From: Asparagopsis taxiformis
Lineage: Eukaryota > Rhodophyta > Florideophyceae > Bonnemaisoniales > Bonnemaisoniaceae
Reading direction: 5' to 3'
Length of the DNA: 33,569 nucleotides
NCBI GenBank assembly: GCA_030407315.1
Contig: JALQPE010001129.1
Span: 1-33,569 of the forward strand
Part shown: piece by piece, positions 19,226 through 29,388 of the stretch
How positions within the stretch are numbered: position 1 is the stretch's first letter
How the letters are laid out: the number at the start of each line of letters is the position of its first letter
Made by a program: the position numbers and the translations under genes
Notes under the pieces: model-generated
What the model saw: the letters and a program-made list of their open reading frames with translations, nothing else
Database searches by the model: none
What the model was told of the DNA's origin: nothing

Positions 19226-19989
19226 GCATGCTGAATATCTGCAGCGCTCGGAGTGTGCATGAGGTAAATTGCTGCCAGTTCTATCTTGGCCTCTGGGAGA
19301 TCCTTCTTATCTATGCAAAGTTTCAGTAGTCTAACCTTGAAATCCATATCGCGCTCGTCGCACTGACCGGTGAGCTTATCTGCAAAATGGAATATTTCAG
19401 AAGCTTCTCCAGACGCGTCAATATATCTGTCACATAACTGCAGGGCGTGTAAGCTATCTTGTTCAATGCCTCCTTCCCCGGACGCGTATATTTTTGCGAG
19501 ACGAATCATTGAGTCACTGTCATTTCGCTCGTCAGCACACCTGTGGTACAGCTGTACAGCGCGATGATAATTGACTCGAACACCAGAAGCTCCATAGATG
19601 AGAAGGGTAGCGAGACTCTTGATCGATTTGAAATGAGCGCATGCATTAATGCACCGTTGATACAGGTCGGCGGCGCGCGGAGGATCACAATCATCTTTCA
19701 ACCTGTATTCATCAAAGACCATCCCTTGCAATATTTGGGCGAGATTGTACATAGCGGGCACATGGCCATAGGCAGCGCAGCGGGAATAAAGCTCAACTGC
19801 AAGTGGAATGTTTTGTTTCATTGCCCAGTACCTTGTCGAGTGAATCGTTGCGAGATCGTACATAGCGTCAATGTGGTCGTGCTCTTGGACACATCTCTGG
19901 AACAGTTGAATGGCAAGTGGGAGATTGACGGGAACAGGAAAGTCTTGGTCATGATGCAGACCAGCGAGATATCTGGCCGTTGAGTACAT
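19222..19989 (-). pseudogene. Sel1-repeat protein copy 1, 5' part
   Basis: Begins MYSTARYLAGLHHDQDFPV; this start (ATG at 19989) is chosen over an upstream in-frame ATG at 20091 because copy 2 starts MYATARYLAGL. Sel1/TPR-like units repeat about every 36-40 residues: LPLAIQLFQRCVQE, IPLAVELYSRCAAY, PRAADLYQRCINAC, YHRAVQLYHRCADE, LHALQLCDRYIDAS, with SMIRLAKIYASGEGG between. Such alpha-solenoid repeats serve as protein-binding scaffolds. No signal peptide or membrane segment. The ORF now runs into the element G LTR and stops there. Its original continuation is 13572 downward. About 254 residues remain here. Confidence 0.82.
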
Positions 19990-20465
19990 GATTGGAGAAG
20001 AAGAATATATCAAGAAAGAAATGACCGGTTGGGATAGATGATTTGAAGTGGAGAGGTTGTATTTGTCGAGGAATAGTTGTTTTGGAATCAATGGATGAAG
20101 AATGGGCCACGTCGAAGTGTTTCGAGCCGAGATTTAGATTTCCAAACACTTGTGGCATAGTGATTGGCGGAGCTAAATTTCAGGATGCAGAGCACCAGTG
20201 CCGACGAGTATTCGGTCATCTACCTGCGCGTGACACAGAGCCGGAATCAGGACGAATCGTTCCGTGGGCGCTTGCATTGTTGGCATATTCATCCAACCAG
20301 GTGACATGTCACCTCAAGTATCACCTTCCAACGTTCGCTGTGCAGTAGGCGACACGTTACCAATTTCTCCCAACAAAAAACCTCCAATACTTTCACAATT
20401 AATGATTTATTTCCAAACATTCTGAATTACTCACTATTCACATATCTCCCCGACCATCACCCTCA
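19990..20465. other. spacer between Sel1 copy 1 start and Sel1 copy 2 end
   Basis: Contains the 5' flank of copy 1 and the 3' flank of copy 2, both minus-strand. No separate gene is supported. A polyadenylation signal for copy 2 is not clear in 20340-20465, although ATTAAT lies near 20398-20403. Confidence 0.5.
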
Positions 20466-22712
20466 TCACCCATCGTTCCGTCCGATCGCAGCCGAATCAT
20501 GTGTCCGAATCGCGGAGAAGCGTCTCGCGGTCCGTTCGCACAATTCGATCGCGCGCGATGAATCCAGCGCGACGTCATCCACGCCGACGGCGAAAATCTC
20601 CGCGAGATGGAACATCGCTTCGCAACTGTCACGTTTCGCCACACAAACTTGAAACAATCTCATCGCGACCGATGTATCCTTCACAACCCCGCAACCATTC
20701 ATCAATTTCCTTCCGAGACCAACCACCGCACCGACGACATCCTTCCCGTCCTTGCCGGCCGTCGTCGCGATACTGTTCTCGCACAACTCCACCGCACGCT
20801 CCACCTCCCTCTCATCCTCTGAGCCTCCCATCAGCAGTATCTCCGCCAGCGAAATCGCCGTCGATGACTCCCGTCCTCTCGTCAGGCACATTTCGCACAG
20901 CTCGATCCCCACCGTTCTGTTCCCCTCCATGCCCGCCCTTCCGCGCGCTACTCTCGTTGCAAGATCCCCGATCGGCCGGCTACCGCGCGATATAAAGCAC
21001 GGTCGATCTAGATATTCTCTGCACAACTGCACGCCTCGATGCATGTTTCTCACGCTTCTTTCGCCGAGCAGCATAAATTCCGCCAGATCCACCATAGCGT
21101 ACCGGTGGCTATGCTCGACCAATATTTCGCACAGCTCAATCGCCAGCTTTTCATTGCGACTGATCTCCGACGTGCCGCTCCACACCTCTCTGACAAATTG
21201 CAGCATAGTAGGGCAGTACATCTTCCGCTTGGCCATCTGTGCAAACAGTTCAACGCCGCTCTCAATCTGTTCCGGTTCCGGGTCATTCGCCAGAATGATC
21301 CTCATGAGGGTGCTCAATGCATCCTCATCATTGGTCCTCTTCGCGCACATTTCGCTCAGTCGAATCGCCAGCGACAAGTTTCTCGTGATCTGCGCCGTAC
21401 CACGCGCCAAATCTTCGGCGATACCCAGCACACTACTGCAGTTGGCGTCTTTGGGCGCCGTGTCGCATAGGCCGGTGCACAGACTGAAAACACGCTCAAC
21501 CGTTTCGGCGCAGGGCGTTCCCGAGAGTAGCACCCGGGTAAATGTGCTCCTCCCTTTCTTGCCGTAATCTTCCGCCATGTACTGTCGGCACAGAAACACC
21601 GCGAGCGGAAAGTTGCGCGCAACTCCACCCGTACCGCTGGCCAGCTCTAGCGCAACACTCAAAACTTGTGCAGTGAACGGTCTGCGGCACACTTGTACAG
21701 CCAGAAGAATGTCCTGCACGCGCGTTCCGTCTGTTGGACCGATTTCCGGAAGTGCGTTCGCTGATGCAATCTCGTGGAATTTGTCTATGAATGCCCTGTA
21801 CATGCCCATTTCCAATGGTAGATCGCGCGCTTCGCTTCTCACTTCAAGCGGCGCGTTATTCAACATGGATGCTGTATATTCACTTTCTGTCGCAACACTG
21901 GAATGTTTGAGACTATCGTTGAACAGAAGTAGAGCACGTCCCAGGTCATTCGCGTTTGGGGTTCCTGATATGTACGCGTTGGCAAGTGTGATCTTTGCGT
22001 GAGGAAGGTCCCATTTGTCGATGCACAATTTGAGGAGTGCCTCGCCAAGCTGCACATCCTTCTGCATATCTCCTTCGCCGAAAGCGATTTTCTTGCCAAG
22101 AGCATACACGCCATTTCTGCAGTGTTCCTTCACTGCCTCGTGACATAGTTGCGTAGTGCGCAATGGGTCGCGGGGAACACCCTCTGCCCCGGAGGCATAG
22201 ATTCGAGCAAGGGAAATCATTGTTAGAGTATCATTAGACTCGTCTATGCATCGCTGATACAGACGCACTGCTCGCGGAAAATCCTTTTCGACGCCTGGCA
22301 TACCGCGCGTGAGTAAGTGTGCCAGATCTCTCATTGAATTGAATTGGTGTGTGCCAGGAACAGCCATACATCTCTCGTAGAGTTGCACAGCACATCTGCC
22401 ATCAGCTTCGCTGGGTTGATTTCGCCGGCCTCTGCAGTTTCCAAGTTCACGCGCAAGGTCGTACATAGCAGAGATAGCTGGTTGATATCCATACGCGGCA
22501 CACGCCAAGTACAACTCAGCGGCGCGAGAAAGGTTGCTTTTAATGCCAAAGCGGTATTCGTGAAGTATTTTGGCAAGATCGTGCATGGCACCGACATGGT
22601 TCTGTTCGTCGATACAGCGCTCGAATAATTGGATGGCGAGAGCGATATTAATCTTGACGGGAAAGCCGACGTCGAAGCTCAACCCGGCCAGATATCGTGC
22701 GGTTGCGTACAT
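20466..22712 (-). CDS. Sel1-repeat protein copy 2
   Basis: 748 residues in one frame, start MYATARYLAGLSFDVGFPV. At least a dozen Sel1-like units carry the A-I/V-x-L-x-x-x-C signature: IALAIQLFERCIDE, RCAVQLYERCMA, FPRAVRLYQRCIDE, FPLAVFLCRQYMAE, LSLAIRLSEMCAKR, EKLAIELCEILVEH, MHRGVQLCREYLD, RTVGIELCEMCLTR, VERAVELCENSIAT, TSVAMRLFQVCVAK and SSRAIELCERTARR. LAxILxxG spacers separate them, so it is an alpha-alpha superhelix throughout. No membrane segment or enzymatic domain. Sel1 proteins often scaffold complexes (ER quality control, signalling), but no partner can be named. It is a tandem paralog of copy 1. The C-terminal coding half (20466-21700) is visibly richer in G+C than the N-terminal half and than copy 1. 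Confidence 0.85.
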   Translation of the reverse strand: MYATARYLAGLSFDVGFPVKINIALAIQLFERCIDEQNHVGAMHDLAKILHEYRFGIKSNLSRAAELYLACAAYGYQPAISAMYDLARELGNCRGRRNQPSEADGRCAVQLYERCMAVPGTHQFNSMRDLAHLLTRGMPGVEKDFPRAVRLYQRCIDESNDTLTMISLARIYASGAEGVPRDPLRTTQLCHEAVKEHCRNGVYALGKKIAFGEGDMQKDVQLGEALLKLCIDKWDLPHAKITLANAYISGTPNANDLGRALLLFNDSLKHSSVATESEYTASMLNNAPLEVRSEARDLPLEMGMYRAFIDKFHEIASANALPEIGPTDGTRVQDILLAVQVCRRPFTAQVLSVALELASGTGGVARNFPLAVFLCRQYMAEDYGKKGRSTFTRVLLSGTPCAETVERVFSLCTGLCDTAPKDANCSSVLGIAEDLARGTAQITRNLSLAIRLSEMCAKRTNDEDALSTLMRIILANDPEPEQIESGVELFAQMAKRKMYCPTMLQFVREVWSGTSEISRNEKLAIELCEILVEHSHRYAMVDLAEFMLLGERSVRNMHRGVQLCREYLDRPCFISRGSRPIGDLATRVARGRAGMEGNRTVGIELCEMCLTRGRESSTAISLAEILLMGGSEDEREVERAVELCENSIATTAGKDGKDVVGAVVGLGRKLMNGCGVVKDTSVAMRLFQVCVAKRDSCEAMFHLAEIFAVGVDDVALDSSRAIELCERTARRFSAIRTHDSAAIGRNDG

Positions 22713-23135
22713 GGTGGCGTTTGGAAGAGGTGTTTTTCCGCGTGCTCAGCAACGCGCTTTACGAGTCTCAAGTAGTGACCTGCAAGACAACTTGGAACCG
22801 CCCGAGTTCCGTGTCAACTGGGGGTGATTGCGGAAATAGCGTTGTTCATTAAACGATGCAAGGTGGAACCTCGCTAAGCCACAACATTTTGTTGCCTGTA
22901 GAACTTGTCGGAGATTTTTTTCCATTACTTGTGCCTAAATTTATATCATACGATGTATTATGCTCGCTACCACTACTCTTCCTAGTTGCATCAGATTTGA
23001 GTCTTTTCCAACGGTGGAATCGATCCTCTTCAAATTTCTTCTCGTCCTGCAACGTATCCATAGCTGAGCAAGGCAATTCTTTTGTTGTCACAAGCATAGT
23101 GAAATACGTCTCACCAGTAGTGCAAGTCAAACGGT
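22713..23135. other. upstream flank of Sel1 copy 2
   Basis: Probable promoter side of copy 2. No TATA box stands out. A 97-codon minus-strand ORF (22849-23142), lysine- and serine-rich with EKKFEEDRFHRWKRLKSD, is the only candidate small gene. It has no recognised domain and is left unannotated. Confidence 0.4.
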
Positions 23136-23174
23136 TTGGCACATATCAAGCCATGCACCCTGTCGAGGAGATCT

Positions 23175-23445
23175 AGGGGACGATACTACGATAAAGGGGC
23201 GACAGGTTCACAATACAGAGAAAGATGTTGGGTTACTCCACAAGAAATTTTAGTAATGGTAGTCCGCAATGATCTATTCATGACGACCATATTGGTAGAG
23301 GTGCTGTTGCAAGGAACAATGGGTACGGGGAGGGAGGTTGGGCGTGCTGTAGAGCTGTGCGAAACAAGTCTGAAAAGTCGTCTCATGCGGTCGGTGATGT
23401 AGCTGGGAGTTGCGTGCAATTCGAAAAGCAGCCGTAAGATTTTGA
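23175..23445 (+). pseudogene. inverted Sel1-repeat relic
   Basis: Plus-strand frame reading LVEVLLQGTMGTGREVGRAV then ELCETSLKS. This matches the C-terminal part of Sel1 copy 2 (LAEILLMGGSEDEREVERAV, ELCENSIA) position by position. A stop follows at 23400, and the next frame offers GDVAGSCVQFEKQP, weakly like the following copy 2 segment. It lies in the opposite orientation to both Sel1 genes and is too short to function. Confidence 0.55.
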
Positions 23446-25583
23446 CAACCGTGCAAGATCCAAACAGCGATGACAACTCTTGCTTCGGGTACACCCGACA
23501 TGGCGATGGACTCCACACTTGTGACTGGATGGTAAATGCGAGGGCAAGTTCTTCACACATTCCAAAACATGGCGGTTCGCGCGTCATGTATGTTTTAGAT
23601 GCTGTCCAACTGAGGACTGATCGCTCCTGGAATGGTCGACAGTTCGGTTGTTCCGCGATGCGGAGTGGGACTTGTGCCATGTAGGGTGAGTGGAAGGATT
23701 TGGGGGCGGACGAAACTTCTGAATTTGAAGGCAGGTAGAGAGGATGGATTCATAAGTGTTCATAGTAGCAAGATGATGTCTAAACAGTGCATTGATCTTG
23801 ACTCGACTGAACAGCATAATCACATATCAAGCGTCCGTCTTCACAGTGATACAACATGTGTTAAAGACGTAGACTTCAGAACACCGGTATATCATTTTGA
23901 TCACAAACATGTGACACGATGATACTTCACCAATACCAGAGCCATTTGCACCCACTTTTGCATCACAACCCATGTCCTACCACATAACTTGATTGCAAGT
24001 AAACCACACCAGGGTCCACACAGTCGCACTTGTTCACACTTGTTTCACAAAATTCTACAACACGCGCTACTTCCCTGTTCACTCTCGATTCCCGGCATCA
24101 GTATCTCGCCCAGAACCGTCACTAGCGATATGCGATTATCGACAACACGAGCGCAAATCGCAATAGTGCCTTTGCAGATGTGACGTTGTTGAGTGCATTC
24201 CTTCTCTGGCCATATTGCACCGACCTACAACGCACACGCTGTGCCCTGTTTCCAGCATCTCGAGTTGCTTTGATTGCTTCGAACAGGCTGACTTGCAGTC
24301 ATGAGACGGATGGCCTATCGGTCCAGCAGAAACATGTCTTCGCAGTTGTGCACTGGATGATCGGAAGAAGTCACGGGTAGAGTGCGAATGAGTAGCGGTG
24401 CCCACACCTGGACGCAGTCGATGGATACCGGCTAGGTTACGTCCATACTCACGCACGTTCATTCCCAACACAGCCGATCGCACAGGGTGGCTGTACAGTC
24501 CCCCAATCTACGCTGTGGTGCTGGAAACGCAGCCTTCACTTAATTACACAGCCGTTCCGTTTCTTGCCAGATCTTTGCTTCAAATCCCTGGCAATTTCGC
24601 AAAAACTGTCAGAATATTGTGGTAGTTTCTGAAACTGTCGTAAAATACAGCGTTTTCGTGCAACGTGTGCGAATTCTAATGGCGGACAAAAACCACCGCT
24701 AGAAGCACGAATGGGCCGCATCTCAGCGCCTTTCCAACGGTCCGTGCATCCACTGTACGTATCTGCTTGCAAGAAATAAAGGCCTCCCGTTAACCGGATT
24801 GAGTCGGTGGGTTAGATACAGTGCTTTTTATAAATTGTTGAATTGAGACAGTCTGTTCTACCTCCACTTGTCCGCCTCAATGTGGAGACCTCTTGAGGTA
24901 TCTGCTTCACTCGCGAGTGGCCGTAAGTCCCCTTCCCAACTCGACGTGCTCGATAAACCAGACAGCGCGTCCAGTTGCGACAATTTCCGCCATTTGGCGC
25001 CGTGATTTCTCCAACTGGAACAACTCACGATCAGCCCGGCATCAACGCCCCGGATCCAGTCACAATACATCTGTATTACCTCATCCAGGTGTATACGCCC
25101 AGCCAGTAGCAATGCACTATTTCGCTTATCCACGCACAATATTTAGACACGTGGACAAATAGAAACTTACGATGGATGGTTTTCACTCTGATGACAATGC
25201 AGCACCTCAGCTCATTGCTGCACCACAACACAACACTTGACTCTCCGTCTTGGGAGTTGCCCAAGGGTACCAAGTCAGCTCTCTCACAGCCATTGTGCAA
25301 ACTGCGCGTCAACGTCAAACAATTTCCACTATCCGATTCCTCCACTCTCGCATTATCGAACCGCTCCCTGCCACTGGTTCCCACCTTGCCTTTCCATCCG
25401 CTCCGCCCATCTGCCGTCTGTGTCCATAGTTGGCAATCTTCTTCCAGTTTTCTCTCCGCCCGCTTGTTAAACCTGCAAACCCATCGCTTCCACCCACTCC
25501 TCTCCATCTGTTCCATCCATCCACCATCCCAATCCACAACTGACCCTCTTCCTCGCCTCTTCTCTCCACACACTTGTCTAGCC
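23446..25583. other. long gene-poor spacer before the NB-ARC locus
   Basis: No gene is supported over about 2.1 kb. Several ORFs of 60-115 codons lack domains, repeats or homology to neighbours. The part from about 25200 is pyrimidine-rich (long CT/CCA stretches) and should hold the promoter and 5' UTR of the MGNCC reading frame. In-frame ATGs upstream at 25176 are less likely starts than 25584. Confidence 0.45.
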
Positions 25584-25931
25584 ATGGGAAATTGCTGCGC
25601 CATATCTAACCGCTCCAATTCCAATCCTGTCTCTGTCTCCAGCACATCGTCACCTCACCAACCTCCTCAATCTACCCACTCTGACCGTCAGATACCTCGA
25701 CCTCCCGCCGAACCTCCTGCCGAACCTCCCGTCACATCCCCCACGTCACCTGCTTCGTCTCAACGCCGACTACCTCCCCGCCCCCACATCCGTCTCCACT
25801 CCAACCATCTCCTCCACCTACTTGCCTTGTTTCCAACGTTAGAGTCGTTACAAACCCTGCTTACAACGTCCCCTCCACTGGATATGCCACACTTGACTTC
25901 CTGCCAGACTCCAACTCGCCAGAGAACGTGA
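25584..25931 (+). CDS. N-terminus of NB-ARC/WD40 protein: MGNCC acylation motif and proline-rich linker
   Basis: ATG at 25584 has G at -3 and +4. The product starts MGNCCAISNRSNSNP: glycine at 2 and serine at 7 fit N-myristoylation, and Cys4-Cys5 fit S-palmitoylation, as in membrane-anchored plant NLRs of the RPS5 type and other MGxC proteins. A serine/proline-rich, low-complexity stretch follows (PPAEPPAEPP repeat). The frame ends at 25931, but from about 25686 the NB-ARC frame is also open (TGYATLDFLPDSNSPENVTY), so the two overlap by about 245 nt. Joining needs the equivalent of one base added or an intron. A pyrimidine-rich stretch ending in AG near 25845 could be an acceptor, but I see no matching donor. 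The frame is not proven to be translated. Confidence 0.5.
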   Translation: MGNCCAISNRSNSNPVSVSSTSSPHQPPQSTHSDRQIPRPPAEPPAEPPVTSPTSPASSQRRLPPRPHIRLHSNHLLHLLALFPTLESLQTLLTTSPPLDMPHLTSCQTPTRQRT

Positions 25932-27727
25932 CGTATCGACACCTTTTGTCTGATGATGCCACAAACAATAGCATTTCTCTTTGTGGCATGGGGGGCGTAG
26001 GGAAGACCACGATCCTGTGCGCCCTCGGAAGGAAAGACGAAATTCGGTACAAATTCCATGATGGTGTGCGGTTCTTTCGACTCGGTCATGACATCACGAT
26101 GCCGTCCTTCATTCGCCAGCTCGAAAGACTAGTCAAATGTGTACTTCCAGACTTTTTGGAAGACTTCAATGAGCTGGCTGCCTCTGAGGATTTGCACCAC
26201 GATATGATCACTGACCTCACAAACCGTCTGGCGCAGAAGCGATTCCTTCTACTCTTCGATGACGTTTGGGAAGCTGATGCAGCTGTGTACAGCTTGGTGT
26301 GTCGTATGTGTAAATCTGTGCAAGGAAGTGAGGGGACGTGTTTGAAAGTGTTGTCGTCCACGCGCAATAGAAATGTTGCAGATGCCGTCGCACCTAGCAT
26401 TTGTATTCCAATCAGCCCTGGAGACTCTGACGCTTCAAAATGTCGTGAAATATTCTGTCGCAAGGCAGGCATTAGCACATCCGATATCCCGTCTCTTTCT
26501 GATCAGAATCAAAATGCCCTAGGCCACATCCTCCAAGCATGTGGAGGACTGCCGCTTGCACTGAGCGTTGCTGGATCTGCAGTGAAGCAGTTGATGGACC
26601 CAGGCTCAAATCACTGCGACCAAAATGCAATCAGTGCATTCTGGGGTCGTTTGCAAAAGAATACCAGGCGACTTGCACGGGCAGAAGTCGGAGATGGGCA
26701 CAGTGGCTTGGCTTATGCACTTGAGACAAGTCTAGAGTTTGTGGAGGAGAAATGGGAGTCGGAGAAGGAAACAGAAGAGCTCGGGGATAGGCTGAGAGCT
26801 GGAGAGATGTTTGCATCATTGTGCATCATGCAGAAGCAGATGTGTCTGCCGGTGAGTGCGATCAAGAAGCTATGGGGTGTGAGGGAGGTGGAGGCTGGAG
26901 TGAGAATGTTATCACGAAACAGCCTTGTGTCTGAGGTTCGAGACGAGAACAAGATTATTGTTGGAGTGGATGTGCACGATTTAGTGCTGGACATGAGTAT
27001 GGAGATGGCGAAGAGGGGGGTTGGATCCGCAAATTGGCACGCGAGGCTGCTGGATGGATACCGGGCGTCATTGAATAGAAGCGGAGGGGCGGAGGATGGT
27101 GGTGAGGATGAAGGGGTGGAATGGTGGAATCTAGATAGCAATGACAAGTACATAGTTGATAATGTAGTACGGCACTTACTCGGTGCTGGAGAGGCCACTG
27201 AGGCGCTGGGACTGCTCACCGACTATCGGTGGGTGGAGCGAATGAATGAGGACGAGGACCGTGCTCCATTCCAGAAGGTCATTGCTGAACTGCGGCTGTT
27301 GCAATCGTATATAGTTGAACATGAGAAGACGACGATGGACAAGGTGACAAGGGATATTGAAGTTATAGTCAAGGCGATGGTACTGTGCATGGTACCGTAT
27401 TGCATGAAGAATCGTGACGAATGTCGATTCCAGTTGTTTGGACGATTGCGAGATGTGAAAAGCGAGAGCGGTATTGTAGAGCGGCTAGTGAGTAGTATCG
27501 AACGGTATGGGCGTGTGCCCTGGGCTCGAGCTGGGCCTGGGGTGTTGACTAGTGGAAGAAGTATGCTGAAACGTGTGCTAGACGTTGAGGAAGGTGGACA
27601 TTGCATGTGTGTTGTTGCGGGAGGAGAGGAGGTGGTTGTGGGAGGGTGGAGGGGAAGGTGGGAGTGTACAATGGGTGGGATGGATCGAAGAAGATGTCGC
27701 TCGTCGGACAAGAAGCAGAGCGCGTAG
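25686..27727 (+). CDS. NB-ARC (STAND-type ATPase) segment of the receptor-like protein
   Basis: Nucleotide-binding oligomerisation switch of NLR and APAF-1-like proteins. P-loop LCGMGGVGKTTIL (about 25980-26015), kinase-2 RFLLLFDDVWEAD (about 26240-26280), sensor-like VLSSTRNRNVAD (about 26349-26385), GLPLALSVAGSAV (about 26546-26585), winged-helix region and a VHDLVLDMS motif (26972 onward) in the MHD position. All motifs are in usual order and spacing. An acidic helical region follows (to about 27560), then the first WD40-like strand (GHCMCVVAGGEEVVVGG) before the frame is lost near 27650 in a G-rich stretch. The stop at 27727 is therefore probably not the true end. There is no in-frame ATG before the P-loop, which supports an N-terminus supplied by the 25584 frame. 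Confidence 0.85.
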
Positions 27728-29388
27728 TGGATGTGTACTATGAGCGTTTGTCAAGAAGAATATATTCATGCAGTTCAAGAGGAAGGGTAGTAGTATGGGA
27801 GGAGTACAAGATGTGCTATTGTGTCCAGGCCGAAGGATTGCAAGAAGATGAGAATATCGAGTGCATGGAGGTATTACCGAAGCGAGGGAGAGTTGTTCTT
27901 GGAACGAACGAAGGACGACTGTTGGTGATGGACATAGAAGGCGAGGGCACATGTTCTCAGAACGCATTCCAAATTGTCGATGCGCATGACAGCTGTGTGA
28001 CGTCGCTAACGGCAGGACCGAGTGAAGATGTTGTAGTGTCTGCATCGTGGGACCGAACGATTCGGGTGTGGGACGCGGAGAATTTCGCCGACACCGAAAA
28101 TGTGTTGGGACGGCACGAAGATTCGGTGTACAGTGTAGCGTTAAGTAGTGATGGGCGACTGCTGGCATCCGGATCGAGAGATGGAACTGTACGAATATTC
28201 GATTTGGAGAGACGCGAGCAACTATGGTCGTCTTCTGCTGCCCATCCCATTTGGGTGACATGTGTTTTGTTTAGCGAAGATGCAAGTTTGTTGTATTCTG
28301 TAGATTGGAACCGGAACATAGATGTGTGCAAATTGAGCAGTGATGGTCGAAACGTGTCACTGTTGCGTAGGCTCCACCATTCGCCAATGGGGAATATCCG
28401 ATCACTGTGCATTGAAGATGAATCGGAATTGTTCGTGCTGAACGAAAATGGAATACATGTTTGGGACGCGCGAGATGTGCAGAACCGTGACGAGCAAGTT
28501 GCTTCATTTCTACCCGACGTGGGCGGATTTGGAATCTCTGCAGATGAGGCGACTATGTTAACATGGAATTTGAATTCGAGGTGTTTGGAGATACGCGACG
28601 TGTGTGACGTGTCAGAGTGTATCGATCGCGTTGTTTCAAGTGTCGCCATTTCAAATTGTGATTGGCCATCTGTACCCACCGTGTCGAATGATCGAAAATA
28701 TGTCGCTTTCTCTGAGGGATCTTATTCTCATGAAGTGCATATCTATGACGCAAGCGAAGGAGTTTTGCTGCGCTCACCATCAGATGTGAAACAATTGGCG
28801 TTGGCTTCAATCGGCAATCAACAAGGAAAATCGGCATCGGATGGAGCGTCGGGGGATTCTGGTGTTTCAGCACGTGACGAGCCGCGTGTAAGTATTGATA
28901 CATTTTGGTTTAGCGCAGATGGTTCCACTATCTCTGTTGTTGCAGAAGTTAAGATACGCGGAGAAGACCGTGTGTGGACTTGGATGAAGAGCAAACCCAT
29001 ATGCTGGAATGTGCGTTCAGGAGCAGTTCTGGACGAGTCACAAGTTGAAGGCGAGACGAATGCATCGAACAGGTCTGCCAGCTCGGGAACAAATGGTGGA
29101 GAGCAGTCTTCAGCTCTCAGCATTTATCAGGGTTCCGTGGTGAGGTGTGAGCATGACAGCAAATGTTTCACCATAGCCACCCTGGAGGGTATAGTCTTCT
29201 CTTGGCATTACTTCCACACCAAGTCTCGCCTGTTGTTTCCGAAGTTTGGTGTTGGTGTCACTTACATCGATCTCATGACTGAGAAAAATCAACTCCAATT
29301 GTACGACAATCACCCACCTCTCCCACCCCTCCCACAACTGCATCTACCCCCATCAGAAGACGACCCAAACACAAAGACCAAGACATGA
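27601..29388 (+). CDS. WD40 beta-propeller segment of the receptor-like protein
   Basis: Overlaps the NB-ARC frame by 127 nt; protein-like sequence begins near 27650 (KVGVYNGWDGSKKM). WD-like blades include RIYSCSSRGRVVVWE, RVVLGTNEGRLLVMD, VVVSASWDRTIRVWDAENF, RLLASGSRDGTVRIFDLERR, LLYSVDWNRNIDVCKL, ELFVLNENGIHVWDARD, KYVAFSEGSYSHEVHIYDAS, and GIVFSWHYF near the end. Ten or more blades suggest two propellers, as in APAF-1. A proline-rich tail (PPLPPLPQLHLPP) ends with a TGA at 29386-29388 that overlaps the TIR ATG. The role by analogy is ligand or partner sensing that holds the NB-ARC off. The initial ATG at 27601 is probably not a real start. Confidence 0.8.
   Translation: MHVCCCGRRGGGCGRVEGKVGVYNGWDGSKKMSLVGQEAERVVDVYYERLSRRIYSCSSRGRVVVWEEYKMCYCVQAEGLQEDENIECMEVLPKRGRVVLGTNEGRLLVMDIEGEGTCSQNAFQIVDAHDSCVTSLTAGPSEDVVVSASWDRTIRVWDAENFADTENVLGRHEDSVYSVALSSDGRLLASGSRDGTVRIFDLERREQLWSSSAAHPIWVTCVLFSEDASLLYSVDWNRNIDVCKLSSDGRNVSLLRRLHHSPMGNIRSLCIEDESELFVLNENGIHVWDARDVQNRDEQVASFLPDVGGFGISADEATMLTWNLNSRCLEIRDVCDVSECIDRVVSSVAISNCDWPSVPTVSNDRKYVAFSEGSYSHEVHIYDASEGVLLRSPSDVKQLALASIGNQQGKSASDGASGDSGVSARDEPRVSIDTFWFSADGSTISVVAEVKIRGEDRVWTWMKSKPICWNVRSGAVLDESQVEGETNASNRSASSGTNGGEQSSALSIYQGSVVRCEHDSKCFTIATLEGIVFSWHYFHTKSRLLFPKFGVGVTYIDLMTEKNQLQLYDNHPPLPPLPQLHLPPSEDDPNTKTKT

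Noticed and set aside
20501..21567. Several plus-strand ORFs (up to 271 codons) opposite Sel1 copy 2
   Set aside because: GC-rich coding sequence leaves antisense frames open; the minus-strand frame has regular Sel1 repeats.
22849..23142. 97-codon minus-strand lysine/serine-rich ORF
   Set aside because: Could be a small gene, but no homology, repeat or start context decides it.
25076..25645. 189-codon minus-strand ORF across the start of the MGNCC frame
   Set aside because: Composition mirrors the pyrimidine-rich plus strand (KTGRE/WKRW-type low complexity); best explained as a shadow of the leader and N-terminus.
27578..28679. Two minus-strand ORFs of 227 and 240 codons opposite the WD40 region
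   Set aside because: The plus-strand frame has clear WD40 signatures; the antisense ORFs show none and overlap it entirely.
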